A stretch of 64,000 bases of DNA, from NCBI RefSeq assembly GCF_042683565.1, contig NZ_JBHUJW010000043.1:496001-560000 (forward strand), read 5' to 3'. The stretch comes from Brevibacillus sp042683565 (GTDB lineage: Bacteria; Bacillota; Bacilli; Brevibacillales; Brevibacillaceae). Shown in pieces: positions 9,145 through 18,347 of this stretch. A program made the translations under genes and the position numbers. Numbering within the stretch: position 1 is the stretch's first letter; the number at the start of each line of letters is the position of its first letter. The notes beneath the pieces are model-generated. The model saw nothing but the letters and a program-made list of their open reading frames with translations. It was not told the origin of the DNA and searched no databases.

Positions 9145-10130
9145 CGAACATGCCCAATCTGCCAGGCGCTCCCCAGCGTGCGCCCGTTTCTCCCTGGAAG
9201 TCGCGCGCCCAGTGGATCTGGTCGGAGTACAGTGTCGTCGTTGCCTTTGCGGCGATTGTGCTGATCGCGTCGCTGGCAGACACCCATTTTGCCAGTGTCA
9301 ACAACGTGACGAACATTTTGCGGCAAGTATCCATCATCGGGATCATTTCGCTGGGGATGACGATGGTCATGCTGTCCGGCGGGATCGACCTTTCTGTCGG
9401 AGCCGTGCTCGCCCTGCTCGGGGCGCTCTCGGTCAGTGTGCTGAATGCGACGCAGAGCGTCTGGCTCGCGCTGCTGGCAGCCTTGCTTGCTGGGGCAGGA
9501 GTGGGCGCGCTCAACGGCCTCATGGTGACGAAGGGGAAAATCCCTTCCTTTATCGCCACCTTGGGCATGATGGCATCGGCCCGCTCGATCGTGCTTTATT
9601 TTGCGCAAGGCGGCAGCCTCTCGGGGAAAGCGGAAGGCTACACCGCGATTGCCAATACGGAGTGGTTCGGCCTCGCCGTGCCGGTATATATCTTTCTGCT
9701 GATGACAGTGCTGGTTTACGTCCTCATGCACAAGACGCGTTTCGGCCGCTACGTCTACGCGATCGGCAGCAATGAAAAGGCGGCGCTTCTGTCCGCCATT
9801 CGGGTGAATCGCGTCAAGCTCGGGGTGTATATGCTGTGCAGCGTGTTCGTCGCAGTTTCGGCGATCATCGAATCGTCTCGCCTGAATTCCATTTCTTCCG
9901 CCAGCTCCGGCATTTCCTACGAGCTGGACGCGATTGCCGCCGTCATCATTGGCGGCACCCGGATGTCGGGAGGGCGCGGGAAAGTGATCGGCACCTTCTT
10001 TGGCGTCCTGATCCTCGGCGTGTTGAACAACATGCTGAACCTGATGAACATTTCCCCTTACCTGCAAGGCTTGGTAAAAGGGCTGATCATCATCGCAGCT
10101 GTGCTGCTGCAAAAGAAAGAACCGCAATAA
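9141..10130 (+). CDS. Sugar ABC transporter permease (RbsC type)
   Basis: Membrane channel subunit, 329 residues, with about 8-10 hydrophobic segments. Family landmarks are GMTMVMLSGGIDLSVGAV, IPSFIATLGMM, GSNEKAA and the coupling segment AAVIIGGTRMSGGRG. The ATG overlaps the ATPase stop by four bases (translational coupling) and has AAGGAGG 12 bases upstream. Confidence 0.94.
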   Translation: MTNMPNLPGAPQRAPVSPWKSRAQWIWSEYSVVVAFAAIVLIASLADTHFASVNNVTNILRQVSIIGIISLGMTMVMLSGGIDLSVGAVLALLGALSVSVLNATQSVWLALLAALLAGAGVGALNGLMVTKGKIPSFIATLGMMASARSIVLYFAQGGSLSGKAEGYTAIANTEWFGLAVPVYIFLLMTVLVYVLMHKTRFGRYVYAIGSNEKAALLSAIRVNRVKLGVYMLCSVFVAVSAIIESSRLNSISSASSGISYELDAIAAVIIGGTRMSGGRGKVIGTFFGVLILGVLNNMLNLMNISPYLQGLVKGLIIIAAVLLQKKEPQ

Positions 10131-10154
10131 CGAGAAAAAGAGGAGGCTATGTCC

Positions 10155-11213
10155 ATGACAATCAAAGTAGGTATCATCGGCTGCGGCTCCATCGCCAACC
10201 AGCGACATGCGCCGGAATACGCGCAAAATCCACATGCGGAAATCGCTTTCGTCTACGATCCCAATCCGGAGCGGGCGAAACGGCTGGCTGAACGCTTTGG
10301 CGGGAGAGTCGCAGCCAGCTGGGAGGAGGTCGTCGCGCATCCGGAGGTGGACGCCATCAGTGATTGCTCGACGAACGAGATGCACCATATCATCACGACG
10401 CGCGCACTGCAGGAGGGCAAGCACGTCCTCTGCGAAAAGCCGATGGCAACGACGCTCCAAGGCGCGCGTGAAATCCTCGCAGCGGCGGAAAAATCAGGAA
10501 AAGTGCTCATGATCGACCACAATCAGCGGCTGGTTGCAGCTCATCAGATGGCGCGCTCGCTCCTGCAGGCAGGCGAACTCGGACGGGTGCTCACGTTCAA
10601 AACGAGCTTTGGTCATAAAGGGCCAGAATATTGGAGCATCAACGCGACAAATTCCACCTGGTTTTTCAAAAAATCCCGCTCAGCGCTTGGCGTAGCCGGT
10701 GATCTGGGGATACATAAAATCGATCTGCTACGCTACTTGCTGGACGATGACGTCGCGGAGGTCAGCGCTTTTGCCGGGGCGTTGGACAAGAAGGACGAGC
10801 GGGGCGAGCGGATCGAGGTGTGCGACAACATGGTTTGCATCCTCCGCATGGCATCGGGCGCAATCGGGACAGCTTCCTTTAGCTGGAGCTACTACGGAGA
10901 TGAGGACAACAGCACCATTTTGTACGGAGAAAAAGGCATCATGAACATTTTTGCGACCCCGGGCGCAGACATCGAGGTTGTGAAAGCGACTGGGGAGCGC
11001 AGGACTTACAACGTCGGTGCCATTCAGACCAACGACAACCAAACGAGCAGCGGTGTTATTGACGCCTTCATTCAGGCCATTTTGCTGCAGGAGCCACCCG
11101 TCGTCACCGGCGAGGATGGACTGCGGGCACTTGAGATTGTCCAGGCGGCGGTCGAATCGGCGGAGACAGGGAGATGCGTATCGACCGTATCGACGCTGCC
11201 TAATCATGGATAA
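10155..11213 (+). CDS. Gfo/Idh/MocA family NAD(P)-dependent oxidoreductase
   Basis: Predicted sugar or inositol dehydrogenase, 352 residues. The Rossmann fold starts with VGIIGCGSIANQRHAPEY, and the EKPMATT motif (the Lys of the family) lies near residue 97. A C-terminal GFO_IDH_MocA domain contains GDLGIHKIDLLRYLL, with the catalytic His region. The ATG at 10155 lies eight bases from AGGAGG; the ATG at 10149 is only two bases from it. It follows the permease by 24 bases and probably acts on the imported compound, but no isomerase or kinase is next to it. Confidence 0.88.
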   Translation: MTIKVGIIGCGSIANQRHAPEYAQNPHAEIAFVYDPNPERAKRLAERFGGRVAASWEEVVAHPEVDAISDCSTNEMHHIITTRALQEGKHVLCEKPMATTLQGAREILAAAEKSGKVLMIDHNQRLVAAHQMARSLLQAGELGRVLTFKTSFGHKGPEYWSINATNSTWFFKKSRSALGVAGDLGIHKIDLLRYLLDDDVAEVSAFAGALDKKDERGERIEVCDNMVCILRMASGAIGTASFSWSYYGDEDNSTILYGEKGIMNIFATPGADIEVVKATGERRTYNVGAIQTNDNQTSSGVIDAFIQAILLQEPPVVTGEDGLRALEIVQAAVESAETGRCVSTVSTLPNHG

Positions 11214-11255
11214 GGAAGACTGGTATCGGTCACACTATGGCAGGAGGTGACCACT

Positions 11256-11459
11256 GTGGAACGAAACATGAATGTAAACGGCAGGGAATACAATTTTGCC
11301 ACCACGTATGACGGAGATTCGCAGTACAATGTGCAAGTGCGCAGCGGCAACAAAGTGGTTACGATGTTCAAGGTCGCGGCGGAATCCGAGAATGACGTCT
11401 TTGACGCCGCCCTCGCTCATTTTTCCGCAGATGTGGAAATGGGGAATATCAACGTATGA
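11256..11459 (+). CDS. Hypothetical small protein, 67 aa
   Basis: Unrecognised small soluble acidic protein, probably mostly beta strand. GTG at 11256 is chosen because AGGAGGTGA (11242-11250) lies six bases upstream; a GTG at 11247 sits inside that ribosome site. It could be the last gene of the sugar operon (42-bp gap) and ends at a terminator. Function unknown. Confidence 0.65.
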   Translation: MERNMNVNGREYNFATTYDGDSQYNVQVRSGNKVVTMFKVAAESENDVFDAALAHFSADVEMGNINV

Positions 11460-11473
11460 GTGAAAACAGGGGA

Positions 11474-11505
11474 CGCAGCCTCGGACAGGGGCTGCGCTTT
11501 CATTT
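11474..11505 (+). terminator. Terminator of the sugar operon
   Basis: CGCAGCC pairs with GGCTGCG over a nine-base loop, followed by a T-rich stretch (CTTTCATTTCATT). Confidence 0.7.
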
Positions 11506-11656
11506 CATTCGCGGTACATACATCTGTTGCAAATCGATTGTGGCCGTGTCGAAGTAATGGTTCAAAAGGACCCTTGACGGAAGCCTCGTCTTTTCATGCT
11601 TCTCCAAATATGCTACAACTGGAGAGATGAAACGGTTCGGGAGGAGCAGAACAGAC

Positions 11657-14086
11657 ATGCAAAAGCGACAGGAACGGGACCCGCTTTTGGCGGTCGAAGA
11701 ATGGCGGGCGAATCCCGCTGCGATGCAGCACGTCACAGAAGGCGAGCTGATCGCCGTGCTGCGTCAGATCGAGCAACGGAGGCAGGGAGAACAGCCGGAT
11801 GAGCGCGGAGGAGATCAGGGGCCTGCTGCAGGGCTGGACCGTGCCGAAGCGGTCGTGCTCACGGGATTGGCGGCGCGGCGGATGCATAAAAAGGGTGGAC
11901 ATGCCTTGGCACAGGAATGGCTGGATCGAGCCGCCCAGCTTGACCCCGCATATATGCCGATCTGGGAGGGACAGCTGCAACTGCATTTTTCCGCATTGCG
12001 CGGACATGTGCTCGCGGATGCCTTTCCGACGATTCGGGAGACAGACAATGTCATGACGCGCAGGCGCACGGTCGAAGTGTTGTCGTCACTGGCTGCCTCT
12101 GAAATGGCTGACATCGGGAAATGGCGCGAGGTGGCGGCGCAGGCGCTGCAGGCAGCGACAAGGCTGCAACATCCCGAGCGGATGGCTGCAGCGCAGGAGC
12201 TGGAGAGGTTGTACGCATATCGGGAGCAGCTGCTGCAGGAGCTGACGGAGCGGGTGCAAGCGTATGCCGGTTCGCTGTCCGGCGTATTTTTCTCCTCCGA
12301 GATGTTGTCGCAGCTGCAAGATACGATCCGGACCTTGAGCCGTCAGCACGAGGAAAAAGCGCGACTGCTGGCAAAGGACGATTCGGCCGACAGCAGCAAC
12401 ATCTCGGAGGCCGGCGAACTGACTGCTCTGGAGCAGCTGGAAGGGCTGATCGGTCTTGCCGAGATCAAGCACCGGGTCCGCCAGCTCGCACAATTTTTGC
12501 AGTATCGCCGTATACGCGAGGAAAAAGGATGGCAAATGCAGGACGAGCTGCCGCTGCACCTGGTGCTGATGGGAAATCCAGGGACAGGCAAAACCACGCT
12601 CGCCCGCCTGATTGCCCGTCTGTACCATGAGCTGGGCCTTTTGGAACGTGGGCAGATGGTGGAGGTGGACCGCTCTCACCTGGTAGGGGCGTACGTCGGG
12701 CAGACCGAGCAACGGGTCATGGATGCCGTGAAGCGGGCGGACGGAGGGGTGTTGTTCATCGATGAAGCGTACAGCCTGAAGCGTCCGGACAGCTCCGGGA
12801 GCGATTATGGACAGGCTGCGATTGACACACTCGTCGCCGCGATGACCAGCGGGGAGTACGCGGGCCGCTTCGTCGTGATCCTGGCCGGCTATCCGGAAGA
12901 AATGCGCCATTTTCTGCTCGCCAATCCGGGTCTGTACAGCCGCTTTCCGGAGACGGGGCACTTTCTGCTCCCCGACTACAGTGTGGAGGAACTGCTGACC
13001 ATTGCCGATCACGTGGCGCACCGCAACGACTTTTCCTTGACCGAGCCAGCGCGGCGGGCGCTTCGGCAGAGGATCGAACGAGCCCAGGTAGACGATACGT
13101 TCGGGAATGCCAGGACGGTTACGAATATCGTGCTCGATGCCATCTTCGCCAAAGGGCGGGCGACCGCAAGAAAAGAGCTGAACTGGGGAGACTACACCGT
13201 GCTGCTGCCCGAAGATGTCGCAATCGAGGAGCAGGCAACGGGTGGGGATACGGCCAGGGAGAAGCTGGATAGGCTGATCGGGCTGGACCAGGTAAAGGCA
13301 GAGATCAGGAAAATTGCTGCTTTCGTCGGCGTCCAGCAGGAGAGGGGCGCGCGCGGCATGCAGCGCAGTCCGATCGAGCTGCACGCCATATTTACGGGGA
13401 ATCCCGGTACAGGCAAGACGACGGTGGCAGCACTGTACGCGCAAATCTTAAAAGAGACGGGCTACCTGAAACGGGGGCATCTCGTCCAGGTGAGCCGCGC
13501 CGATCTCGTAGCAGGCTACGTCGGACAGACCGCCTCGCTCACTCGCCGAAAAGTGCGGGAAGCGTTGGGCGGTGTCCTGTTTATTGATGAGGCGTACTCG
13601 CTGTTGGGCAGCAGCGAACACGATTTTGGCCAGGAAGCGGTGCACACGCTCGTGGAGGAGATGACCCGCCATGGGGAAAATCTGGTTGTCGTCCTGGCGG
13701 GGTATCCGATGGAAATGAACCGGCTGCTTGCCAGCAATCCGGGGCTGATGTCCCGCTTCAAAAAATATGTGCTGTTTCCCGATTACACGGCAGACGAGCT
13801 TGTCCTCATTCTGGAGCAGGCAGCAACGGCGGCGGGTTATCACATCGAAGCGGGAGCTCTGCGCCAGATCAGGGACAAGCTCCGCGCTGCGATGGCGTCC
13901 CAGAGACTGGAAGGCAACGGGCGATTTAGCCAGAACCTGCTGCAGGAAGCGATGCAGCAGCAGGCACTCCGCTTGATGAACGTGGCGAAGCCGGACTGGA
14001 CGGACAGCATGCTTTCGACATTGACGTGGGCGGATTTTTCGCCGCTCCTCGACTGGATACGGGAAGAAACAGGTACAGAAAACTAG
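11657..14086 (+). CDS. Tandem AAA+ ATPase of SpoVK/CbbX type with helical N-terminal domain
   Basis: Cytoplasmic AAA+ machine of about 809 residues. Residues ~1-250 are helical and partly TPR-like (ALAQEWLDRAAQLDPAYMPIWEGQL). AAA module 1 has Walker A GNPGTGKTT at 306-314 and Walker B VLFIDEAYSL from 365. Module 2 has Walker A from 581 and Walker B GVLFIDEAYSL from 639. Both look intact, each with the CbbX-type pore region VGAYVGQTEQ or VAGYVGQTAS. Relatives include SpoVK, CbbX (Rubisco activase) and EccA of type VII secretion. ATG 11657 follows GGGAGGAG by 10 bases; an upstream ATG at 11627 is possible. It stands alone between terminators and a protease gene, so the target is unknown. Confidence 0.85.
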   Translation: MQKRQERDPLLAVEEWRANPAAMQHVTEGELIAVLRQIEQRRQGEQPDERGGDQGPAAGLDRAEAVVLTGLAARRMHKKGGHALAQEWLDRAAQLDPAYMPIWEGQLQLHFSALRGHVLADAFPTIRETDNVMTRRRTVEVLSSLAASEMADIGKWREVAAQALQAATRLQHPERMAAAQELERLYAYREQLLQELTERVQAYAGSLSGVFFSSEMLSQLQDTIRTLSRQHEEKARLLAKDDSADSSNISEAGELTALEQLEGLIGLAEIKHRVRQLAQFLQYRRIREEKGWQMQDELPLHLVLMGNPGTGKTTLARLIARLYHELGLLERGQMVEVDRSHLVGAYVGQTEQRVMDAVKRADGGVLFIDEAYSLKRPDSSGSDYGQAAIDTLVAAMTSGEYAGRFVVILAGYPEEMRHFLLANPGLYSRFPETGHFLLPDYSVEELLTIADHVAHRNDFSLTEPARRALRQRIERAQVDDTFGNARTVTNIVLDAIFAKGRATARKELNWGDYTVLLPEDVAIEEQATGGDTAREKLDRLIGLDQVKAEIRKIAAFVGVQQERGARGMQRSPIELHAIFTGNPGTGKTTVAALYAQILKETGYLKRGHLVQVSRADLVAGYVGQTASLTRRKVREALGGVLFIDEAYSLLGSSEHDFGQEAVHTLVEEMTRHGENLVVVLAGYPMEMNRLLASNPGLMSRFKKYVLFPDYTADELVLILEQAATAAGYHIEAGALRQIRDKLRAAMASQRLEGNGRFSQNLLQEAMQQQALRLMNVAKPDWTDSMLSTLTWADFSPLLDWIREETGTEN

Positions 14087-14116
14087 TTTTTGTCCCTGTT
14101 TCTCCTCCCCCCGCCC

Positions 14117-14146
14117 TTTTTCAAACGCACTTTCTGCCAGTATAAT
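14117..14146 (+). promoter_or_regulatory. Probable promoter of the subtilase gene
   Basis: A perfect TATAAT at 14141-14146 with a poor -35 (TTTTCA) 17 bp upstream. The start codon is 37 bases further on. Confidence 0.5.
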
Positions 14147-14182
14147 GAAAATATTACGATAGGTTGGGAAGGGTGTTTATCT

Positions 14183-16441
14183 TTGCAGAGTCGTTGGTAT
14201 GCAGGACTGTCTGCGGCTGTCGCTTTTTCGCTCTTGGTGACCGCAGTTCCGACAGAAGCGAAACAATGGAAAGAGCGCAAAGGCCATATTCAGATTGAGG
14301 CAAAAACAGAGACAGCAATCGACGGGGCAACTTCAAAGGCAGCGGATCAATCCGGGCTTGTCGTCGTTCAGCTAAGCGGGCCTGTCCGGGAAGAGTGGAA
14401 GGAAGAAATCGAAGACATCGGGGTCACTCTGGGGGATTATTTGCCCGATTTCGCGTTTATCGCCAAACTGGGCCGACCGCAAAATAAAAACAAGCTGTTG
14501 AAGCTCCCCTTTGTGGAGAAAGTGACGCCGTTTGCGCCAGTCTCGAAGGTCCCCTCCTCCCTGCGGTCCGCTCTTGGAAAAGAGAAGGCGGTGGATGTGG
14601 CCGTCATCGGTTTCGACGACAGCGTAAACATGCGCAGGACGATGGACAGCCTGGCGGAGCAGAGCGTGCAGGAGGTGCGGACCCTTGCACAGTCCAAACA
14701 TATCTCCATCGCTACGATGAGTGGACAAGCCGTGGAAAAACTGATTCAGTCCGATGATGTAATTGCGGTCGTGCCCGTACCGGAAAACGAGCTGCGCAAC
14801 GATGTGGCCGCGACCATCATTCACGCGGATGAGCTTGCCGGAACCGGGTATGACGGGGCGGGCGAGATCATCGGCGTTGCAGATACCGGCCTGGATACGG
14901 GAACCAAAGCTTCTCTGCATCCCGATTTTCAAGGACAAGTCAAAAACATTCACGCCTTGGGCAGGCCGGACGATGCCCGCGATCTGCACGGACACGGCAC
15001 GCATGTCGCCGGCTCGATTCTCGGGACAGGGGCTGCATCCGACGGTCAGTACAAAGGGATGGCACCCGGGGCCAGGCTCGTTTTTCACGCGATTGAAGAC
15101 GCAGACAAGGATCTTGTGACCGATGTCAGGACGATTTTGAAGGAGGCGTACGAAGACGGCGCACGGATACACTCCGATTCCTGGGGGGCTGATGACGAGG
15201 GCGAATACAGCTACACGTCGTATTTGTTTGACAAGTTTTTGTGGGATCATCCCGATATGACCGCGCTTGTGGCGGCAGGAAACGTGGGCGATGAAGGGTA
15301 CCAGACGATTGGCAGCCCTGCCACCGCCAAAAACGTGATCGCGGTCGGAGCGACAGAAAATGAGCGCCCGCGTTTCGGATCGCAGTCCGACGATGAGGAT
15401 GATGTCTGGAAGTACAGCAGCCGAGGCCTGACGGCAGACGGGCGGATCAAGCCGGATCTCGTGGCGCCCGGCACCTCGATCCTGTCGACCCGTTCCTCGC
15501 TGGCGCCTGGCAAAAATTTTGATCAGACCGTAGGCGATCGTTATGCGTATATGACCGGCACGAGCATGGCGACTGCGATCATGGCAGGCGGTGCGGCCCA
15601 GGTGCGTCAGTATTTGCGCGAGCAAGGCGAGACGAAACCGAGCGCGGCGCTGCTCAAAGCGATCCTGCTAGGCAGTGCGGACGAGCTGGGTGCGGATATG
15701 CGGCTGCAAGGATACGGACGCGCCAATCTTCTCTCCGCGATCCATACGAGCTACAAGGATGAGACGAATGGGCTGAAGACGCAGGACAAGAAAACGTATT
15801 TCGTAAAAGTGTCGGATGATTCCAAACCGTTGAGCATCACGCTGGCGTGGACGGATTATCCGGCATCCCTGGCCGCAGAGCGGGCGCTGGTCAACGATCT
15901 GAACTTGACGGTTACAACGCCGGACGGGAAAAGGCTGAATGGCAACGACTTTTTTGAGGCCCCATACGACGATCAGGTCGACAATCTGAACAACGTCGAG
16001 CAAATCTGGATTGAGAAGCCGCCGAAAGGGGTCTACACGGTAACGGTACAAGGCTACAACATCCCGAAAGGCCCGCAGCCGTATGCGATTGCGACTACCG
16101 GACAGTGGAGCGAGGAGGAACCTGCGCCGCCAGAGCAAGAGTTCATGAAGGAGTCGATGTACAGGGCGACGCTCACCAAGAAGAAGCCTTACCGCGAATA
16201 TACGATTCGCTTGCGCAGAGCTGGAGAAGTGAGCGTGTCCGCTACCTGGGAAGGAAGCTCCGATGTGAATCTGGCCATTTACAACAATCAGGAGGAGGAA
16301 GTAGCCTCCGCCAGAACCAAAGCCAACCCGGAAGAGTTGAAGGTGTACATCCCGGAAAACGGATTGTATAAGGTCCGGGTCGAACTGAAAAAGGGCGGCG
16401 ACACCCCGGTGAAAATGACGGTTCGCTACCCTGGAAAATAA
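14183..16441 (+). CDS. Secreted subtilisin-like serine protease (S8, KP-43-like)
   Basis: Extracellular peptidase, 752 residues, with a signal peptide (hydrophobic run AGLSAAVAFSLLVTAVP, cut near AKQ). A propeptide-like region reaches about residue 220. The catalytic triad is D234 (VADTGLDTG), H271 (HGHGTHVAGS) and S461 (GTSMATAIMAGG), with oxyanion N367. The catalytic domain and the beta-sandwich after it (LSITLAWTDYPAS, LVNDLNLTV, GNDF) match my recollection of oxidatively stable alkaline protease KP-43. A further C-terminal pre-peptidase-like beta domain spans ~650-752. TTG 14183 is the start because GGGAAGGG lies nine bases upstream and the signal peptide begins there. Monocistronic. Confidence 0.9.
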   Translation: MQSRWYAGLSAAVAFSLLVTAVPTEAKQWKERKGHIQIEAKTETAIDGATSKAADQSGLVVVQLSGPVREEWKEEIEDIGVTLGDYLPDFAFIAKLGRPQNKNKLLKLPFVEKVTPFAPVSKVPSSLRSALGKEKAVDVAVIGFDDSVNMRRTMDSLAEQSVQEVRTLAQSKHISIATMSGQAVEKLIQSDDVIAVVPVPENELRNDVAATIIHADELAGTGYDGAGEIIGVADTGLDTGTKASLHPDFQGQVKNIHALGRPDDARDLHGHGTHVAGSILGTGAASDGQYKGMAPGARLVFHAIEDADKDLVTDVRTILKEAYEDGARIHSDSWGADDEGEYSYTSYLFDKFLWDHPDMTALVAAGNVGDEGYQTIGSPATAKNVIAVGATENERPRFGSQSDDEDDVWKYSSRGLTADGRIKPDLVAPGTSILSTRSSLAPGKNFDQTVGDRYAYMTGTSMATAIMAGGAAQVRQYLREQGETKPSAALLKAILLGSADELGADMRLQGYGRANLLSAIHTSYKDETNGLKTQDKKTYFVKVSDDSKPLSITLAWTDYPASLAAERALVNDLNLTVTTPDGKRLNGNDFFEAPYDDQVDNLNNVEQIWIEKPPKGVYTVTVQGYNIPKGPQPYAIATTGQWSEEEPAPPEQEFMKESMYRATLTKKKPYREYTIRLRRAGEVSVSATWEGSSDVNLAIYNNQEEEVASARTKANPEELKVYIPENGLYKVRVELKKGGDTPVKMTVRYPGK

Positions 16442-16462
16442 ATAGGCTGACTGCAGGTTTTA

Positions 16463-16492
16463 GCCCGGTTCGCGCCTGATCGCGGACCGGGC
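16463..16492. terminator. Bidirectional terminator between subtilase and pucR genes
   Basis: GCCCGGT pairs with ACCGGGC, extended by inner TCGCG/CGCGG pairing. It lies between convergent genes; a T tract is poorly developed on either side. Confidence 0.55.
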
Positions 16493-16502
16493 GATTTACT
16501 GT

Positions 16503-18185
16503 TCAGAGGCCATCTCGTCTGTCCACGCCCTGATCGCTTGCCGGCGCGTCGTCTGCATCGCTGGTGCTGTCCAGCCAGTCGAGGGCGCGCAGCGCGACTT
16601 CCAGGCACAGCCGCCGATGGGGCTCGGTGAAATCCGCCCCGATGCATTCCGCGATTTTCTCCAGCCGATGGTAGAGCGTCTGCCGGTGAATAAACAGCTT
16701 TTCCGCCGCTTCCTGCTTGGACAGGTTCGTGTCGAAAAAAACGCGCAGCGTGTGGACAAGAGCGGAGCCGTGCTCCCGGTCGTGCTCCAGGAGCGGGTCG
16801 AGGTAATCATGGATGAAGCTGGTGAGCACAGGCTCGCGCGGGATGTGAAAAAGCAGGCGAAACACCCCGAGATCCGCAAAGAACGGACGGTGTGCGTCGT
16901 GCTGAAAGGCCAGTGCCTGCTCTGCCTCAGCGAGATGCCTGGCCGCATCCGCCAATCGCTTGCCGGTCCGGCCGATGCCGAATGAGATTTGTGTATCTGC
17001 GCCGAGCATTTGCCGGCTGATGCGGCCCAGCTCCTGCATTGCTTTTTCCAGCAGGCGGCGCGGGTTCGCCACGGGCTGTTTTTCGACGAGAAGAAACATG
17101 AAGCGGTTCCCGCTGCAGCGGACGAATGCGCGAAAGCCTAGCCGCGTCATGACCGAGCGAAAGACGGCAGTCAGGTCGTGGGGAGGCAGCGTGTCCGCGG
17201 CGGCCGCAGGGCGTTGAAAAGACATGAGCATGGTGTGGTAGGCAGGCGTTTTTCCGTTCAACGGAAGGCCCATGAGCGAGCGCATCAGCTCTTCCGGGAT
17301 GGGGCGGCCCGCGATCAGATCGTCGAACAGCCGGTTTTCTGTCGCGAGTGCCTGTTCTTTTACAAACATGTCCCGCATCATGATCTGCGCCAGAGTCCCG
17401 ACGGTGCTGTCCAGTGTGAGGAGCAAATACTCATCCGCCTGCCGTTCATAGAGAACGAGGCCGACAAATGCGAGCAAATGCCCCATAGCCATGACGGGCT
17501 GGTAGACGATCTGCTTTGCTGCCGACAGCGCAAGCGATGCGGCTGTCGCAGTTCCGCTTGCGCTATGCCGCTCAAATTGGGTGCGCATCAGCTCCGTCAG
17601 CTCTGCCTGTACACTTTGAGGCAGCGGTGGAACATAGTGCGGCGCAGCTTCCGGCGAATACAGGAACACTTGGGTCTGCACGGCCGCCTGGAAGTGCTGC
17701 AGGACGCGCGGAATGCCCTGCGCCTGCAGGCTAAGCTGCACAAGGCTGCGCGAGTACGTCTCCAGGTCGCGCAGTGCCTGCATTTGCCGATGGATGAGAT
17801 GCTCGTGCAAGTCTTGCGTAATATCGACGAAGCGGACAGGGCGGTGAAAGACAATCAGAGGAAATTCGTGATGGTCGGCGAGCTCCCGCATATCCTCGGG
17901 GATGTGCGGGATGTAGTCACCAAGCTCCATGCACAGTCCGGCTGCCTTTCGCCGGATCAGCTCGGTCAGGTAGGTGAGACGCTTTTCCCGCTCCCCGCCA
18001 AAGCCGAGGCCAGTCGAGAGGATCAGCTCCCCGCCGTTCAAATATTGACAGGAATCCGCTGCTTCCAGTACATGCACCCAGCGGATCGGCCGTCCCAAGC
18101 CCCTGTTTCCGGCGACTACCTCGGCATGCTGAAACAAGGGTCGCCTGATCGCTTCCGATACGGTCAGGCGCCAATCATGGCTCAT
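16503..18185 (-). CDS. PucR-family transcriptional regulator
   Basis: Regulator of 560 residues with the PucR architecture. Residues ~1-130 form the purine-catabolism regulatory domain (LQHAEVVAGNRGLGRPIRWVHVLE-like block split around residue 20-45). A GAF/GGDEF-like middle follows, and the C-terminal PucR helix-turn-helix has the hallmark FFDTNLSKQEAAEKLFIHR then QTLYHRLEKI. Relatives control purine, pyrimidine and GABA use. The ATG at 18185 has AAGGAGGG upstream. It is divergent from the dehydrogenase/aminotransferase pair that completes uracil breakdown, so it probably regulates that pathway in response to a catabolite; the effector is not known. Confidence 0.9.
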   Translation of the reverse strand: MSHDWRLTVSEAIRRPLFQHAEVVAGNRGLGRPIRWVHVLEAADSCQYLNGGELILSTGLGFGGEREKRLTYLTELIRRKAAGLCMELGDYIPHIPEDMRELADHHEFPLIVFHRPVRFVDITQDLHEHLIHRQMQALRDLETYSRSLVQLSLQAQGIPRVLQHFQAAVQTQVFLYSPEAAPHYVPPLPQSVQAELTELMRTQFERHSASGTATAASLALSAAKQIVYQPVMAMGHLLAFVGLVLYERQADEYLLLTLDSTVGTLAQIMMRDMFVKEQALATENRLFDDLIAGRPIPEELMRSLMGLPLNGKTPAYHTMLMSFQRPAAAADTLPPHDLTAVFRSVMTRLGFRAFVRCSGNRFMFLLVEKQPVANPRRLLEKAMQELGRISRQMLGADTQISFGIGRTGKRLADAARHLAEAEQALAFQHDAHRPFFADLGVFRLLFHIPREPVLTSFIHDYLDPLLEHDREHGSALVHTLRVFFDTNLSKQEAAEKLFIHRQTLYHRLEKIAECIGADFTEPHRRLCLEVALRALDWLDSTSDADDAPASDQGVDRRDGL

Positions 18186-18347
18186 TGTTTCTCCCTCCTT
18201 GCAGGCGAATCGGGAATGTTTTCCATTGGCAATCTACATTCTGTATGATTCATGCTACTGAGTGATTGTCATTTTGTCCAGTGATGACAGGCGTTATTTT
18301 CGGATAAAATGGAATTGTCAAACAATGATCGTGAAGGGGTTGAAGGA

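Noticed and set aside
9105..10460. 451-codon minus-strand open frame
   Set aside because: Antisense of the sugar permease and dehydrogenase genes; His/Asp/Arg-rich, no motif.
12086..13444. 452-codon minus-strand open frame
   Set aside because: Antisense of the tandem AAA gene, no start signals, low-complexity Gln/Leu/Arg composition.
17178..18248. 356-codon plus-strand open frame
   Set aside because: Antisense of the PucR-family gene, whose helix-turn-helix and ribosome site are clear.
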